From positions 109,632 to 173,631 of the forward strand of contig LAKY01000071.1 of the NCBI GenBank assembly GCA_000987045.1: 64,000 bases of DNA, written 5' to 3'. The notes under the pieces were generated by a model, which was not told where the DNA came from, ran no database searches, and was given only the letters and a program-made list of their open reading frames with translations. Positions 35,919 to 44,688 of the stretch are shown here, piece after piece. Each line of letters opens with the position of its first letter. Within the stretch, counting starts at the first letter, position 1. Both the position numbers and the translations under genes were made by a program. This DNA is from Clostridiales bacterium PH28_bin88. GTDB lineage: Bacteria; Bacillota; PH28-bin88.

Positions 35919-36368
35919 TTGAACGAGCAATTGGTGCTTGAAGCCAGAAACAAGAGCGGTGATTATTTCAGGCAGGGGTATAACTGTGCCGAGTCCATTT
36001 TTCTTGCCTTCCGGGACCTGGTGATACCGGATGTAGACCCGGCCCTGGTGAGGATGATGACGGGGTTTGGCGGCGGTTTGGGGCATTCCGGGTGTATGTG
36101 TGGCGCGCTCACCGGGGCAGCGGTGGTGCTGGGCGCCCTCCGGGGCCGCGTCAGTGCGGATGAGGACAGGGAGGTGGCCTACGGGCTGACCAGCGGCTTC
36201 CATGACCGGTTTGAGGCCCAGTTCGGTTCCACCTGCTGCAGGGCGATCAACCCTTACACCTTCGACACGCCGGAGCACCTGAAAAACTGCCTGAAGGTCA
36301 CCGGCAATACCGGTAAGATGCTGATGGAGTACATACAGTCTCAGGGGTTAGTGCCCGATCAGGAATAG
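35919..36368 (+). CDS. C_GCAxxG_C_C family protein
   Basis: 149 residues from TTG 35919 behind a G8 run. The family pattern is complete: YNCAES (C near 24), GFGGGLGHSGCMCGALTGAAVVLG (about 46-69), CCRAINPY (about 107-114) and a late Cys in LKNCLKV. These cysteine-rich proteins occur in anaerobes and are thought to be redox or metal-cofactor proteins; no reaction is proven. It lies between the activator gene and a terminator and may belong to the same functional unit. Confidence 0.88.
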   Translation: MNEQLVLEARNKSGDYFRQGYNCAESIFLAFRDLVIPDVDPALVRMMTGFGGGLGHSGCMCGALTGAAVVLGALRGRVSADEDREVAYGLTSGFHDRFEAQFGSTCCRAINPYTFDTPEHLKNCLKVTGNTGKMLMEYIQSQGLVPDQE

Positions 36369-36375
36369 CGGATGC

Positions 36376-36405
36376 AAAACCCACCTGGCTTGTGCCGGGT
36401 TTTTC
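36376..36405 (+). terminator. Terminator after the C_GCAxxG_C_C gene
   Basis: AAAACCC / GGGTTTT stem with an imperfect inner GGC / GCC pairing, then TTTCTTT. Confidence 0.7.
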
Positions 36406-36505
36406 TTTATACCATCAGAAAGTATAACTTTCTGTGGCATAGTGCAACTAAGGCTTCCGCCTGCGCCTGAAGGCTTGGCGCAAGCCAAGTTTCTTTATTT
36501 GTTAT
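36402..36505 (+). repeat. Family C palindromic repeat, copy 2
   Basis: Matches copy 1 at 23349 including the hairpin CAGAAAGT-ATA-ACTTTCTG, the sequence GTGCAACTAAGGCTT and GGCTTGGCGCAAGCC followed by TTTCTTTA. Confidence 0.8.
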
Positions 36506-36574
36506 TTGTCTGATCCACCAGGAAGCAGATTGGAAGGAAGATGGTAGGTAGGAAGCAAGAGATGAGAAGGCAGC

Positions 36575-36603
36575 TTGACAATAGGGGCTTTGATGGGTAA
36601 TAT
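36575..36603 (+). promoter_or_regulatory. Promoter of the valS T-box transcript
   Basis: TTGACA (36575-36580), 17-base spacer, TAATAT (36598-36603). Confidence 0.8.
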
Positions 36604-36611
36604 GTTAGTAT

Positions 36612-36890
36612 GTCAAGTACAAGGTATTGTAAAGGCAAAGAAGGGGAGGAGTAACCTGCCGGTTCCCCTCAGAGAGGGAGACCCTTTGGGTGGAAGGTCT
36701 TCCGGGAAGGCTGCGGGAGAAAGTCGCCCTGGAGCTGTCGCTTCGATGGTCTGGGCTTAAGACCGGAGGGGTGACCGGGCATGCCCGTTACAGCAGCGAG
36801 AGTACGGTATTCAACAGGTTTGAGTACCGGAGTAAGGTGGTACCACGGAAGTTGACTCCTTTCGTCCTTATGGACACGGGGAGTTTTTTT
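36612..36890 (+). promoter_or_regulatory. T-box leader controlling valS
   Basis: About 280 bases of structured leader end with the T-box sequence GGTGGTACCACGG (36836-36848) and a terminator at 36855-36890 (ACTCC...GGAGT with inner GTCC / GGAC, then T7). A GTC at 36723-36725, on the 3' side of the likely Stem I in GAAAGTCGCC, would be the valine specifier codon. Uncharged tRNA-Val should stabilise the antiterminator and switch on valS and probably the folC genes. Confidence 0.92.
36855..36890 (+). terminator. T-box regulated terminator
   Basis: ACTCC ... GTCC-TTAT-GGAC ... GGAGT stem and seven T residues, mutually exclusive with antiterminator pairing of the T-box sequence. Confidence 0.88.
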
Positions 36891-36927
36891 AGTTTATTCA
36901 CGCCACTAATGGATTGGAGGTTGCATC

Positions 36928-39588
36928 ATGTCAGACAAGGCCAACACAATTCCCACCACGTACGACCCCAGACAGGTAGAAAATAAGTGGTACGATTACT
37001 GGGAAGAAAAAGGATATTTCCACCAGGCTGTCCGTCCCGGCGAGGAACCTTTCAGTATCGTGATGCCCCCGCCCAATGTTACCGGTTCCCTGCACATGGG
37101 GCATGCCATGGACAACACCCTGCAGGATATCCTGACCCGCTGGCGCCGCATGCAGGGGTACAATACCCTGTGGCTGCCGGGCACGGACCATGCCGGGATT
37201 GCCACCCAGGCCAAGGTGGAGGAACACCTGGCCAAGGAGGGCGTTTCCAAGGATGACCTCGGCCGTGAAAGGTTTTTAGATAAGGTATGGGAGTGGAAGG
37301 AACACTACCACGGCCGGATCACCTCCCAGTTGCGCCGCCTGGGGGCCTCCTGCGACTGGCAGCGGGAGCGGTTCACCATGGACGAGGGGTGTTCCCGGGC
37401 TGTGCGGGAAGTATTTGTCAAGCTGTACGAACGGGGACTCATTTACCGGGACAACTACATCATCAACTGGTGCCCCAAGTGCCAGACCACCATATCCGAC
37501 ATCGAAGTGGAGCACGAGGAGCAGGCCGGCCGCTTGTATCACCTGAAGTACCCGCTTAAGGACGGGAACGGTTTCGTGACCGTGGCGACCACCCGCCCCG
37601 AGACCATGCTGGGGGATACGGCGGTGGCGGTACACCCGGAAGACGAGCGCTACCGGGATATGATCGGGAAAACCGTGATCCTTCCCCTCATGGGGCGCGA
37701 GATCCCGGTCATTGCCGACGACTATGTAGACCCTTCTTTCGGCACCGGGGCGGTGAAGATCACCCCCGGCCACGACCCCAACGACTTTGAGATGGGCCGG
37801 CGGCATGGGCTGTCCCAGGTGGTCGTCATCGACAAGGACGGCCGCATGACCGCGGAGGCGGGTGCGTACGCCGGGCTGGACCGTTATGAGGCCAGGGAAA
37901 GGGTGCTGGCTGACCTTAAGGCCCGGGGACTTTTGATGCTCACAGAGGAAATCCAGCACGCGGTGGGTCACTGCTACCGGTGCGAGACGGTCATCGAACC
38001 CCTGATCTCCAAGCAGTGGTTTGTCCGCATGAAGCCGCTGGCCGAACCGGCCATGCAGGCGGCTATCGACGGGCGGACCCGGTTCGTACCCGAGAGATTT
38101 ACCAAGGTATACCTGGGCTGGCTGGAGAATATCCGTGACTGGTGCATTTCCCGCCAGCTCTGGTGGGGTCACCGGATCCCGGTATGGTACTGCCAGAGCT
38201 GCGGGCAGGAGATCTGTGCCACTGAGGATCCCGCTGCATGCACCCATTGCGGTGGCGGCAGCCTGGAACAGGATCCCGACGTACTGGACACCTGGTTCAG
38301 CTCCGGTTTATGGCCTTTCTCCACCATGGGGTGGCCGGAGGAAACCGGGGACCTGCGGCATTTTTACCCCACATCCGTACTGGTTACCGGCAGGGATATC
38401 ATTTTCTTCTGGGTGGCCCGGATGATGTTCCTGGGGATTGCCTTCATGGATGAGGTGCCCTTCCGTGACGTGTTTATTCACGGTCTGGTGCTGGACGCCC
38501 AGGGGCGCAAGATGTCCAAGTCCCTGGGGAACGGAGTGGATCCTATTGAGGTGATTGACCAGTTCGGGGCGGATACCTTGCGCTTCATGCTGATTACCGG
38601 GAACACCCCCGGCAATGACCTGCGTTTCCAGGTAGAGCGGCTGGAGGGTACCCGCAACTTTGCCAATAAGATCTGGAACGCTTCCCGGTTCGTTTTGCTG
38701 AACCTGGAGGACTTTGACCCGGCGGGCCTGGTGCCGGAACTGACCCTGGCCGACCGGTGGATCATGAGCCGGTACAACACCGTGGTGGGTGAAGTGACCA
38801 GCCTCCTGGAGCGTTATGAGCTGGGAGAGGCCGCCCGGGTGCTGTACGACTTTATCTGGAGCGAGTTCTGCGACTGGTACATCGAGCTGGCCAAACCCCG
38901 GCTGTACGGACGCGAAACGGAGGCCAGCCTCCGGACCGCCCAGTACGTCCTGAGCTTTGTCCTTACCCGTACCATGGAGATGTTGCATCCCTTCATGCCG
39001 TTTATCACCGAGGAAATCTGGCAGCACCTGCCGCATCAAGGTGAGACCGTGATGACCGCGTCCTGGCCGAAGGCACAGGCGGACCTGGAGGACCTTGAGG
39101 CGGAGCGGGAAATGCAGTTGACGATGGACGTCATCCGGGCTATCCGGAATATCCGTGCTGAGGCCAACGTGGCCCCCGGTAAGAAGGCGCACGCCTTGCT
39201 GGTGGCAACCGATGCGGGTCCCCGGACCATCCTGGAAAAGAGTTTGCCTTATATCCGGCAGCTGGCAACGGCGGAACCGGTAGAGGTGCTGGCGGGGCTG
39301 GCGGAAAAACCGCGCCAGGCCGCGGTGGCGGTGGTCGGTGGGGTGGAGGTTTACGTCCCCCTGGCCGGGCTGATTGACCTGGAGAAGGAAATCAACCGGC
39401 TGGAAAAGGAACTGGACGAAGTGCAAAAGGAACTGGCCCGGGTGGAGGGGAAACTCTCTAACCAGGGATTTCTGGCCAAAGCCCCTGCCGGTGTGGTGAA
39501 GAAGGAGCGCGCCAAGCAGCAGGAGTTTCACGCGAAAAAAGAGGCTATCCAGAACAGGCTGGCAAGGCTAAGAACCAGGGGCGATTAG
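36928..39588 (+). CDS. valS: Valyl-tRNA synthetase
   Basis: 886 residues, complete class Ia enzyme. HIGH motif in PPNVTGSLHMGHAM (about 47-60), editing domain with TTRPETMLGDTAVAVHPED (about 220-238), zinc-binding CxxC pairs (WCPKCQT; CQSCGQE...CTHCGGG), KMSKS at 528-532 and a C-terminal coiled coil (about 820-880; INRLEKELDEVQKELARVEGKL). Charges tRNA-Val and edits threonine. Controlled by the T-box upstream; folC1 starts at its stop codon. Confidence 0.98.
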   Translation: MSDKANTIPTTYDPRQVENKWYDYWEEKGYFHQAVRPGEEPFSIVMPPPNVTGSLHMGHAMDNTLQDILTRWRRMQGYNTLWLPGTDHAGIATQAKVEEHLAKEGVSKDDLGRERFLDKVWEWKEHYHGRITSQLRRLGASCDWQRERFTMDEGCSRAVREVFVKLYERGLIYRDNYIINWCPKCQTTISDIEVEHEEQAGRLYHLKYPLKDGNGFVTVATTRPETMLGDTAVAVHPEDERYRDMIGKTVILPLMGREIPVIADDYVDPSFGTGAVKITPGHDPNDFEMGRRHGLSQVVVIDKDGRMTAEAGAYAGLDRYEARERVLADLKARGLLMLTEEIQHAVGHCYRCETVIEPLISKQWFVRMKPLAEPAMQAAIDGRTRFVPERFTKVYLGWLENIRDWCISRQLWWGHRIPVWYCQSCGQEICATEDPAACTHCGGGSLEQDPDVLDTWFSSGLWPFSTMGWPEETGDLRHFYPTSVLVTGRDIIFFWVARMMFLGIAFMDEVPFRDVFIHGLVLDAQGRKMSKSLGNGVDPIEVIDQFGADTLRFMLITGNTPGNDLRFQVERLEGTRNFANKIWNASRFVLLNLEDFDPAGLVPELTLADRWIMSRYNTVVGEVTSLLERYELGEAARVLYDFIWSEFCDWYIELAKPRLYGRETEASLRTAQYVLSFVLTRTMEMLHPFMPFITEEIWQHLPHQGETVMTASWPKAQADLEDLEAEREMQLTMDVIRAIRNIRAEANVAPGKKAHALLVATDAGPRTILEKSLPYIRQLATAEPVEVLAGLAEKPRQAAVAVVGGVEVYVPLAGLIDLEKEINRLEKELDEVQKELARVEGKLSNQGFLAKAPAGVVKKERAKQQEFHAKKEAIQNRLARLRTRGD

Positions 39589-39590
39589 TG

Positions 39591-40943
39591 ATGGTGCAAA
39601 ACCTGGAGGAAGCACTGGAGGTTGTTTACGGGCCATACAACAGAGCCAGGCCGTTTATCCGATTTGGGGACGGGGACGCTGTGGTCCGGCGCCCCGAATT
39701 GACCCGGAGACTGTTGGACCTGGCAGGCCAACCCGACCGGGGCCAACCCGTGGTGCTGGTCACCGGAAGTAAAGGTAAGGGGTCGGTATCACGTCTCATA
39801 GCGGCTCTGTTGGAAGAACACGGTTTAAGAATCGGGCTCTTTACCAGTCCGCACCTGGTCGAGTTTACCGAACGTATCCGGGTAAACGGCAAGGCCGTCA
39901 GTGAAGGGCGCTTGCTGCGCTATCTGAACGAAATCCTGCCCCGGATCGAACAAGTGCAGTCCGGTTTAACCCCTGAGGCTTACCTCGGGCCGGTCGGCAT
40001 ATCGCTGGCCCTGGCTATGCTGGTGTTCCGGGATGAAAAGACAGATCTGAACGTGATCGAGTGCGGCCGGGGCGGCACCTACGATGACGCAAATGTCCTG
40101 GACCACAAGTGGGCCGTCATCACTCCTGTAATGGATGAACACCTGCTTTCTTTGGGCCCGACAATTGTGCATGTGGCGGAACACAAGGCGGGGATCATTA
40201 AGGCGGGTCAACGCGCGGCATTTTCCGCGAAACAGAATGACCCGGTGATGGAGGTGCTGCAAAAGCGCGCATCGGACTGCGGGGTGAGACTGCACACGGC
40301 GGGAACCGGTTTCGGCGCAAGGGATGTCAGTCTTACCCGTTACGGTACAAAGGCCAGAGTGTTTACCCGGAATAAAGATTACGGCGCAATTACCCTACCG
40401 CTCCTGGGTACCTTCCAGGCTGATAACGCCTCGCTGGCAATAGCCGTTGCGGAAGAGATCTGCTCCGGCAACCTCGGAACCGAAAAAGTACGGCAGGCCT
40501 TAGCCGGTGTCAGGTGGCCGGGGCGCTGCGAGATCATGGCCCAACGCCCCACTGTACTGGTGGACGGCACCATCAACAGGGCATCGGCAAAATACCTGGT
40601 TGAAATAATCGGGGGGCTTGGTCTTAAGCCGGTGATTTCCGTTGTCGGCATTACCGCGGAGAAAGATTACCGCGGGGTGCTGGCTGCCTTGGGGCCTATT
40701 TCGGAGGTCGTCATTTTAACCAGGGCGCCGGGCGCACAACATCCCTTCCCCGATGACGGGGCGGAGGTTGCCGGCGCATATTGCTCCCGGGTTCTGAGCA
40801 CCCCTTCGCTGGAGGACGCCGTCCGGGAAGCCAAGTTGATGGCGGGTCCGGAGGGGTTGGTGTGTGTTGCGGGGACCCAGCACATTATTGGACAGGCCCA
40901 GAAAATCTGGGGACGTAATTTACAGGACTTAAGGAACCTGTAG
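39591..40943 (+). CDS. FolC-like Mur ligase family protein, divergent paralogue
   Basis: 450 residues from ATG 39591, directly after the valS stop. P-loop VTGSKGKGSVSRLIAALLEE (about 57-76) and FTSPHLVEFTERIRVNG (about 83-99) are FolC-type. The central signatures deviate: CGRGGTYDDANVLDH replaces the usual EVGLGGRLDATNV, and ITPVMDEHLLSLG replaces ITNIGLDH. AEHKAGIIKAGQ is kept. A regular FolC gene follows 37 bases later, so this copy probably has another substrate or only one of the two FolC activities. It may act on another polyglutamylated cofactor; unproven. Confidence 0.8.
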   Translation: MVQNLEEALEVVYGPYNRARPFIRFGDGDAVVRRPELTRRLLDLAGQPDRGQPVVLVTGSKGKGSVSRLIAALLEEHGLRIGLFTSPHLVEFTERIRVNGKAVSEGRLLRYLNEILPRIEQVQSGLTPEAYLGPVGISLALAMLVFRDEKTDLNVIECGRGGTYDDANVLDHKWAVITPVMDEHLLSLGPTIVHVAEHKAGIIKAGQRAAFSAKQNDPVMEVLQKRASDCGVRLHTAGTGFGARDVSLTRYGTKARVFTRNKDYGAITLPLLGTFQADNASLAIAVAEEICSGNLGTEKVRQALAGVRWPGRCEIMAQRPTVLVDGTINRASAKYLVEIIGGLGLKPVISVVGITAEKDYRGVLAALGPISEVVILTRAPGAQHPFPDDGAEVAGAYCSRVLSTPSLEDAVREAKLMAGPEGLVCVAGTQHIIGQAQKIWGRNLQDLRNL

Positions 40944-40980
40944 GGATTGGTGCCGGGCATCCGGATGGGAGGATCAAGTT

Positions 40981-42273
40981 TTGACCTACGACGAGGCTAT
41001 CGATTTTCTTAAAGGTCTGGCCAAATTCGGGTTTCGTTTCGGATTGGACCGGATCATCCGTCTCCTGGATATGCTGGGGAATCCCCAATGCAAGTTGAAG
41101 GTGATCCACGTGGGGGGGACCAACGGCAAGGGATCAACCAGTGCCATGATTGCCGGCATTTTGCAGTCGGCGGGTTACCGGGTAGGCTTATTCACCTCTC
41201 CTCACCTGCACAGCTATACTGAGCGCACCAGGGTAAACGGGGAGGACATTCCGGAAGAGAAAATGGCTGAGCTGATTACCCGCTTAAAGCCTTTGCTGGA
41301 GCGGATGGTGGCGGAGGGGCATGAACACCCCACGGAATTTGAGGTTAACACAGCCCTTTCCCTCCTCTATTTCTACGAAGAGCGGGTGGACGTGGTGGTG
41401 CTGGAGGTAGGCCTGGGCGGGGCGATTGACTCTACCAATGTAATTGCCGACCCCCTGGTAGCCGTAATCACCAATGTGGGTATGGACCACATGGATTACC
41501 TGGGCAACACCATCGAGGAGATCGCCAAGGTCAAGGCCGGGATCATCAAGCCTCGCGGTTTGGTGGTTACGGCATCGGACCGGGAGGAAGCGCTGGCTGT
41601 AATCGAAGATACCTGCCGGGAGCAGCAGGCCGAACTTTTTCGGGTAGGCAGGGATATCACCTGGACGGAAGGGGAGGCTAACAGGCAAGGCATCCGCTTT
41701 TCCCTGAGCGGGCTGAACGGCCACTACCCCGAGCTTTACCTTCCCTTACTCGGCAGGCACCAGGTGGTCAACGCCGCTACCGCTGTGCTGGCTGTAGAGG
41801 TCCTGGAACAACGGGGAATTGCGGTTTCCCAAGAATCCATCCGGATAGGACTGGCCCGGACCGTATGGCCCGCCCGCCTGGAGGTGGCGCAAAACGACCC
41901 TACCGTCCTCCTAGATGTGGCCCACAATTACGACGGGGCTGTCAGCCTGCGACGGGCGTTAGAAGAGTTTTTCAGGTACCGCCGCCTGATCCTGGTAATC
42001 GGCATGCTGGGTGACAAAGAACGGGAAAAGGTGATGGGAGTCCTGTCCCCTGTGGCCCATACCGTGGTGGTCACCAGGCCCCTGAGCCCGCGGGCGGGAG
42101 ACTGGCGGGAGCTGGCCCGTCTGGCCGAGCGGCATGCCCCGGAGGTTTACGTAATGGAAGACGTGCGCCAGGCCGTGTCTTTGGCTTTGAGTTTCGCGCT
42201 TCCTGAAGACCTGGTGTGTGTCACCGGATCGTTCTATACGGTGGCAGAGGCACGCAAATGGTTACAGGGATAA
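40981..42273 (+). CDS. folC: Folylpolyglutamate synthase / dihydrofolate synthase
   Basis: 430 residues from TTG 40981 behind GGGAGGA. All FolC motifs are canonical: GGTNGKGSTSAMIAGIL (about 44-60), FTSPHLHSYTERTRVNG (about 71-87), VLEVGLGGAIDSTNV (about 139-153), ITNVGMDHMDYLG (about 160-172), KAGIIKPRG and LLDVAHNYDGAVSLR (about 317-331). Adds glutamate residues to folates and makes dihydrofolate from dihydropteroate. Tandem with the divergent paralogue under the valS transcript. Confidence 0.95.
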   Translation: MTYDEAIDFLKGLAKFGFRFGLDRIIRLLDMLGNPQCKLKVIHVGGTNGKGSTSAMIAGILQSAGYRVGLFTSPHLHSYTERTRVNGEDIPEEKMAELITRLKPLLERMVAEGHEHPTEFEVNTALSLLYFYEERVDVVVLEVGLGGAIDSTNVIADPLVAVITNVGMDHMDYLGNTIEEIAKVKAGIIKPRGLVVTASDREEALAVIEDTCREQQAELFRVGRDITWTEGEANRQGIRFSLSGLNGHYPELYLPLLGRHQVVNAATAVLAVEVLEQRGIAVSQESIRIGLARTVWPARLEVAQNDPTVLLDVAHNYDGAVSLRRALEEFFRYRRLILVIGMLGDKEREKVMGVLSPVAHTVVVTRPLSPRAGDWRELARLAERHAPEVYVMEDVRQAVSLALSFALPEDLVCVTGSFYTVAEARKWLQG

Positions 42274-42413
42274 AATTTTTGGAAATACTCCCGGGTGAAA
42301 AGGATTTTCCTTAAAAATAGCTAATTAAAGTACATGTCCGTTAAAGATAGTTACGATATGCGGGATTCCCGCAGGAACATGCCAATTTTAACTTGTCATA
42401 GGGGGAAAAACAA

Positions 42414-43055
42414 GTGTTTAAAACGCTAAAAATACCGGAAGCCACCATCATTCGCCTCTCGGTTTACTCGCGTTTCTTGACCCAGGTAGATCGCCGGGGA
42501 GTGGTCACTATCTCCTCCGGTGAAATCGCCGAAGGTGTAGGGGTTAGCCCGGCCCAGGTGCGAAAAGACCTGGCCTACTTTGGAGAATTCGGTACCCGGG
42601 GGGTAGGTTACAACGTCAAAGACCTGCACCGGCACATTATGAAGATCCTGGGGTTGAATAATTCCTGGCCAGTGATCATGGTAGGGGCCGGTAACCTGGG
42701 GACCGCCCTCTGCATGTACGGTGGGTTCAGGGAACGGGGTTTCCGGGTCGTAGGCATTTTCGACAGCGATCCCCACAAGATCGGTTATAAGTTAAACGGG
42801 ATCGAGATTTACCCGTTAAACGAGATGGTAGAAGTGGTAAACCAGACGGGTGCGGCGATCGGCATTATCGCCGTTCCGGCGGATGGCGCGCAGGAAGTGG
42901 CCAACCTGCTGGTCGAAGCGGGTGTGAAGGCTATCCTTAACTTTGCTCCACGGGTATTATCTGTACCTGAAGAGATCGAGTTGAGAAATGTGGACCTTTC
43001 GGTTAACCTGGAAATCCTGACGTTTAATTTAGGATTCCGCCGTAGCCGGGACTAA
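42414..43055 (+). CDS. rex: Redox-sensing transcriptional repressor Rex
   Basis: 213 residues from GTG 42414 behind AGGGGG. Winged helix domain at 1-80 ([52 protein letters not shown]) and a Rossmann NAD(H) domain with [12 protein letters not shown] (about 93-104) and the domain-swapped C-terminal helix. Rex leaves its operators when NADH/NAD is high and so controls fermentative and respiratory genes in anaerobes. I found no Rex-box-like palindrome in its own upstream region. A strong terminator follows. Confidence 0.97.
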   Translation: MFKTLKIPEATIIRLSVYSRFLTQVDRRGVVTISSGEIAEGVGVSPAQVRKDLAYFGEFGTRGVGYNVKDLHRHIMKILGLNNSWPVIMVGAGNLGTALCMYGGFRERGFRVVGIFDSDPHKIGYKLNGIEIYPLNEMVEVVNQTGAAIGIIAVPADGAQEVANLLVEAGVKAILNFAPRVLSVPEEIELRNVDLSVNLEILTFNLGFRRSRD

Positions 43056-43081
43056 CCCCGTTTCCAACTTGAGTTTGCATA

Positions 43082-43115
43082 AAGGTAACGTCTTGTGCCC
43101 AGACGTTACCTTTTT
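43082..43115 (+). terminator. Terminator after rex
   Basis: Perfect ten-bp stem AGGTAACGTC / GACGTTACCT with a nine-base loop and TTTTT. Confidence 0.93.
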
Positions 43116-43130
43116 TCTGGAAGCGCTGTG

Positions 43131-43220
43131 ATCAGTCGTCGGTCGTCAGGGAGCAGGCAGCGGGATATAGTACCACTTCTGGTTCTCTCCCGACTCCCGC
43201 TGACCGACGGCTGACGACCA
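43131..43220 (+). repeat. Family B palindromic repeat, copy 1
   Basis: Left arm TCAGTCGTCGGTCGTCAGG and right arm CTGACCGACGGCTGACGACC are near-complements around a spacer that contains GGGAGCAGGCAGCGGGATA. It lies between the rex terminator and maf. Copy 2 is at 53919. Confidence 0.8.
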
Positions 43221-43240
43221 AATTATGGGAGGGAAACTGG

Positions 43241-43831
43241 TTGAGACTGATTTTGGCTTCCGCTTCCCCCCGGCGGGAAGAACTGCTGCGGCAGGTGGGC
43301 CTGGAGTGCGAGGTAATTCCCAGCGGGATTTCCGAGGACATCACCCCGGCTGCGCCGCACGACTATGAGTTCCTGGTCCGGGAATTGGCCCTGGGAAAGG
43401 CGAGGTGGGTGGCCCGCGGCATAGATAACGGGCTGGTGATTGGCGCGGATACGGTAGTGGTTCTCGGACATCGCATCCTGGGAAAGCCGGGCTCGCCGGA
43501 AGAAGCCGGGAATATGTTGCGAGAGTTAAGCGGTAAGCCTCACCAGGTCCTGACAGGAATTGCGGTGGTGAAAGCGGGGTCAAATGTGTACCGTACCGAT
43601 TGTGAGGTCACCCGGGTTTATTTCCGGCGGCTGGAGGAACGGGAAATCGAGGCTTATGTGGAAAGCGGCGAGCCAATGGACAAGGCCGGCGCATACGGTA
43701 TCCAGGGGTTGGGAGCGGTCCTGGTGGAGCGTATAGAGGGGTGCTACTTTAATGTGGTCGGTTTGCCCCTTGCCAGGCTGACACAAGTGCTGCGAGGCTT
43801 CGGGGTAAATGTGCTGGGAGGGGGAGACTGA
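43241..43831 (+). CDS. maf: Maf-family nucleotide pyrophosphatase
   Basis: 196 residues from TTG 43241 behind GGGAGGGAAA. LASASPRREELLRQVGL (residues 4-20), GADTVVVLGHRILGKP (about 68-83) and the SGEPMDKAGAYGIQG motif (about 145-159) are diagnostic. Maf hydrolyses non-canonical or pyrimidine nucleoside triphosphates (dTTP, UTP) and affects septum formation. Next to mreB as in many Firmicutes; its stop overlaps the radC start by one base. Confidence 0.95.
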   Translation: MRLILASASPRREELLRQVGLECEVIPSGISEDITPAAPHDYEFLVRELALGKARWVARGIDNGLVIGADTVVVLGHRILGKPGSPEEAGNMLRELSGKPHQVLTGIAVVKAGSNVYRTDCEVTRVYFRRLEEREIEAYVESGEPMDKAGAYGIQGLGAVLVERIEGCYFNVVGLPLARLTQVLRGFGVNVLGGGD

Positions 43832-44547
43832 TGGCCCGGGAAATTAAAGAAACAGCGCCGGTGGAGTACCGTTTGACTATAAAGGACATGCCCCAGGAGA
43901 TACGGCCGCGAGAGAGAATGCTGGCGTCGGGGGTTCAGGCCCTGTCCAATACGGAACTCCTGGCTATCCTGCTGCGTACCGGTAATCCCGGCGAAACAGC
44001 ACTGGGCGTTGCGGCGCGTATCCTGTCCGGCCCTGGCGGCCTGCGCTATTTAGCGGAAGCCACCCTTGACGACTTGAAGGGTGTGAAGGGTGTGGGGCTG
44101 GCCAAAGCCGCCCAGGTCAAGGCTGCCGTTGAACTCGGCAGGCGTGTTGCCGCTGCCCGGGGTGAGGAGAGACCCGTGATTAAATCACCGTCTGACGTGG
44201 CCAACCTGGTGATGGAGGAGATGCGCTATCTCGACCGGGAGCATTTCCGGGCCCTGTCTCTCAACAATAAAAACCGCGTCCTGGCTGTGGATTCAATTTC
44301 CGTGGGGGGTCTCAGTTCGTCTCTTGTTCACCCGCGGGAGGTATTCAAGAATTCCATTAAACGCAGTGCTGCCGCAGTGGTGCTGGTACACAACCATCCC
44401 AGCGGGGATCCGTCCCCCAGCCGTGAGGACGTGGAGGTAACCGTGAGGCTTATGGAAGCGGGGAAAATTCTTGGCATCGAGGTGTTGGACCACGTGGTAA
44501 TCGGCGACAACCGTTACACCAGCCTGAAAGAAAAGGGGATGTTTTGA
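43831..44547 (+). CDS. radC: RadC family JAB/MPN-domain protein
   Basis: 238 residues. Helix-hairpin-helix part (about 25-110; LSNTELLAILLRTGNPGE, LKGVKGVGLAKAAQVKAAVELG) then a JAB1/MPN metalloprotease-like domain with VHNHPSGDPSPSREDV (about 189-204; HxH and D zinc ligands). The molecular role remains debated; it was once linked to DNA repair. Lies in the usual maf-radC-mreB order. Confidence 0.95.
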   Translation: MAREIKETAPVEYRLTIKDMPQEIRPRERMLASGVQALSNTELLAILLRTGNPGETALGVAARILSGPGGLRYLAEATLDDLKGVKGVGLAKAAQVKAAVELGRRVAAARGEERPVIKSPSDVANLVMEEMRYLDREHFRALSLNNKNRVLAVDSISVGGLSSSLVHPREVFKNSIKRSAAAVVLVHNHPSGDPSPSREDVEVTVRLMEAGKILGIEVLDHVVIGDNRYTSLKEKGMF

Positions 44548-44586
44548 CGGGCCACTAGTCTGTTCTAACATAGACAGATCTTTCCC

Positions 44587-44616
44587 TTGCTACTGTCCGG
44601 AGAAACATAATATAAT
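44587..44616 (+). promoter_or_regulatory. Candidate promoter of the mre operon
   Basis: TTGCTA (44587-44592), 18-base spacer, TATAAT (44611-44616), 72 bases upstream of mreB. Confidence 0.5.
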
Positions 44617-44688
44617 TGACATTGAAACCGCACTAATTGTCATCGTCTGACGTTACAGCATGATTTGCGGGGAAGGAGTGGGCACTAA

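Noticed and set aside
37276..38247. 323-codon minus-strand frame opposite valS
   Set aside because: Same cause: third-position GC bias of valS keeps the antisense frame open. No ribosome-binding site or domain.
38308..39531. 407-codon open frame on the minus strand opposite valS
   Set aside because: It is the complement of the GC-rich valS coding sequence; the product is His/Pro/Gln-rich with no motif, while valS is complete and canonical.
42274..42413. Rex autoregulatory operator upstream of rex
   Set aside because: I looked for TTGTGAA-N4-TTCACAA-like palindromes and found none.
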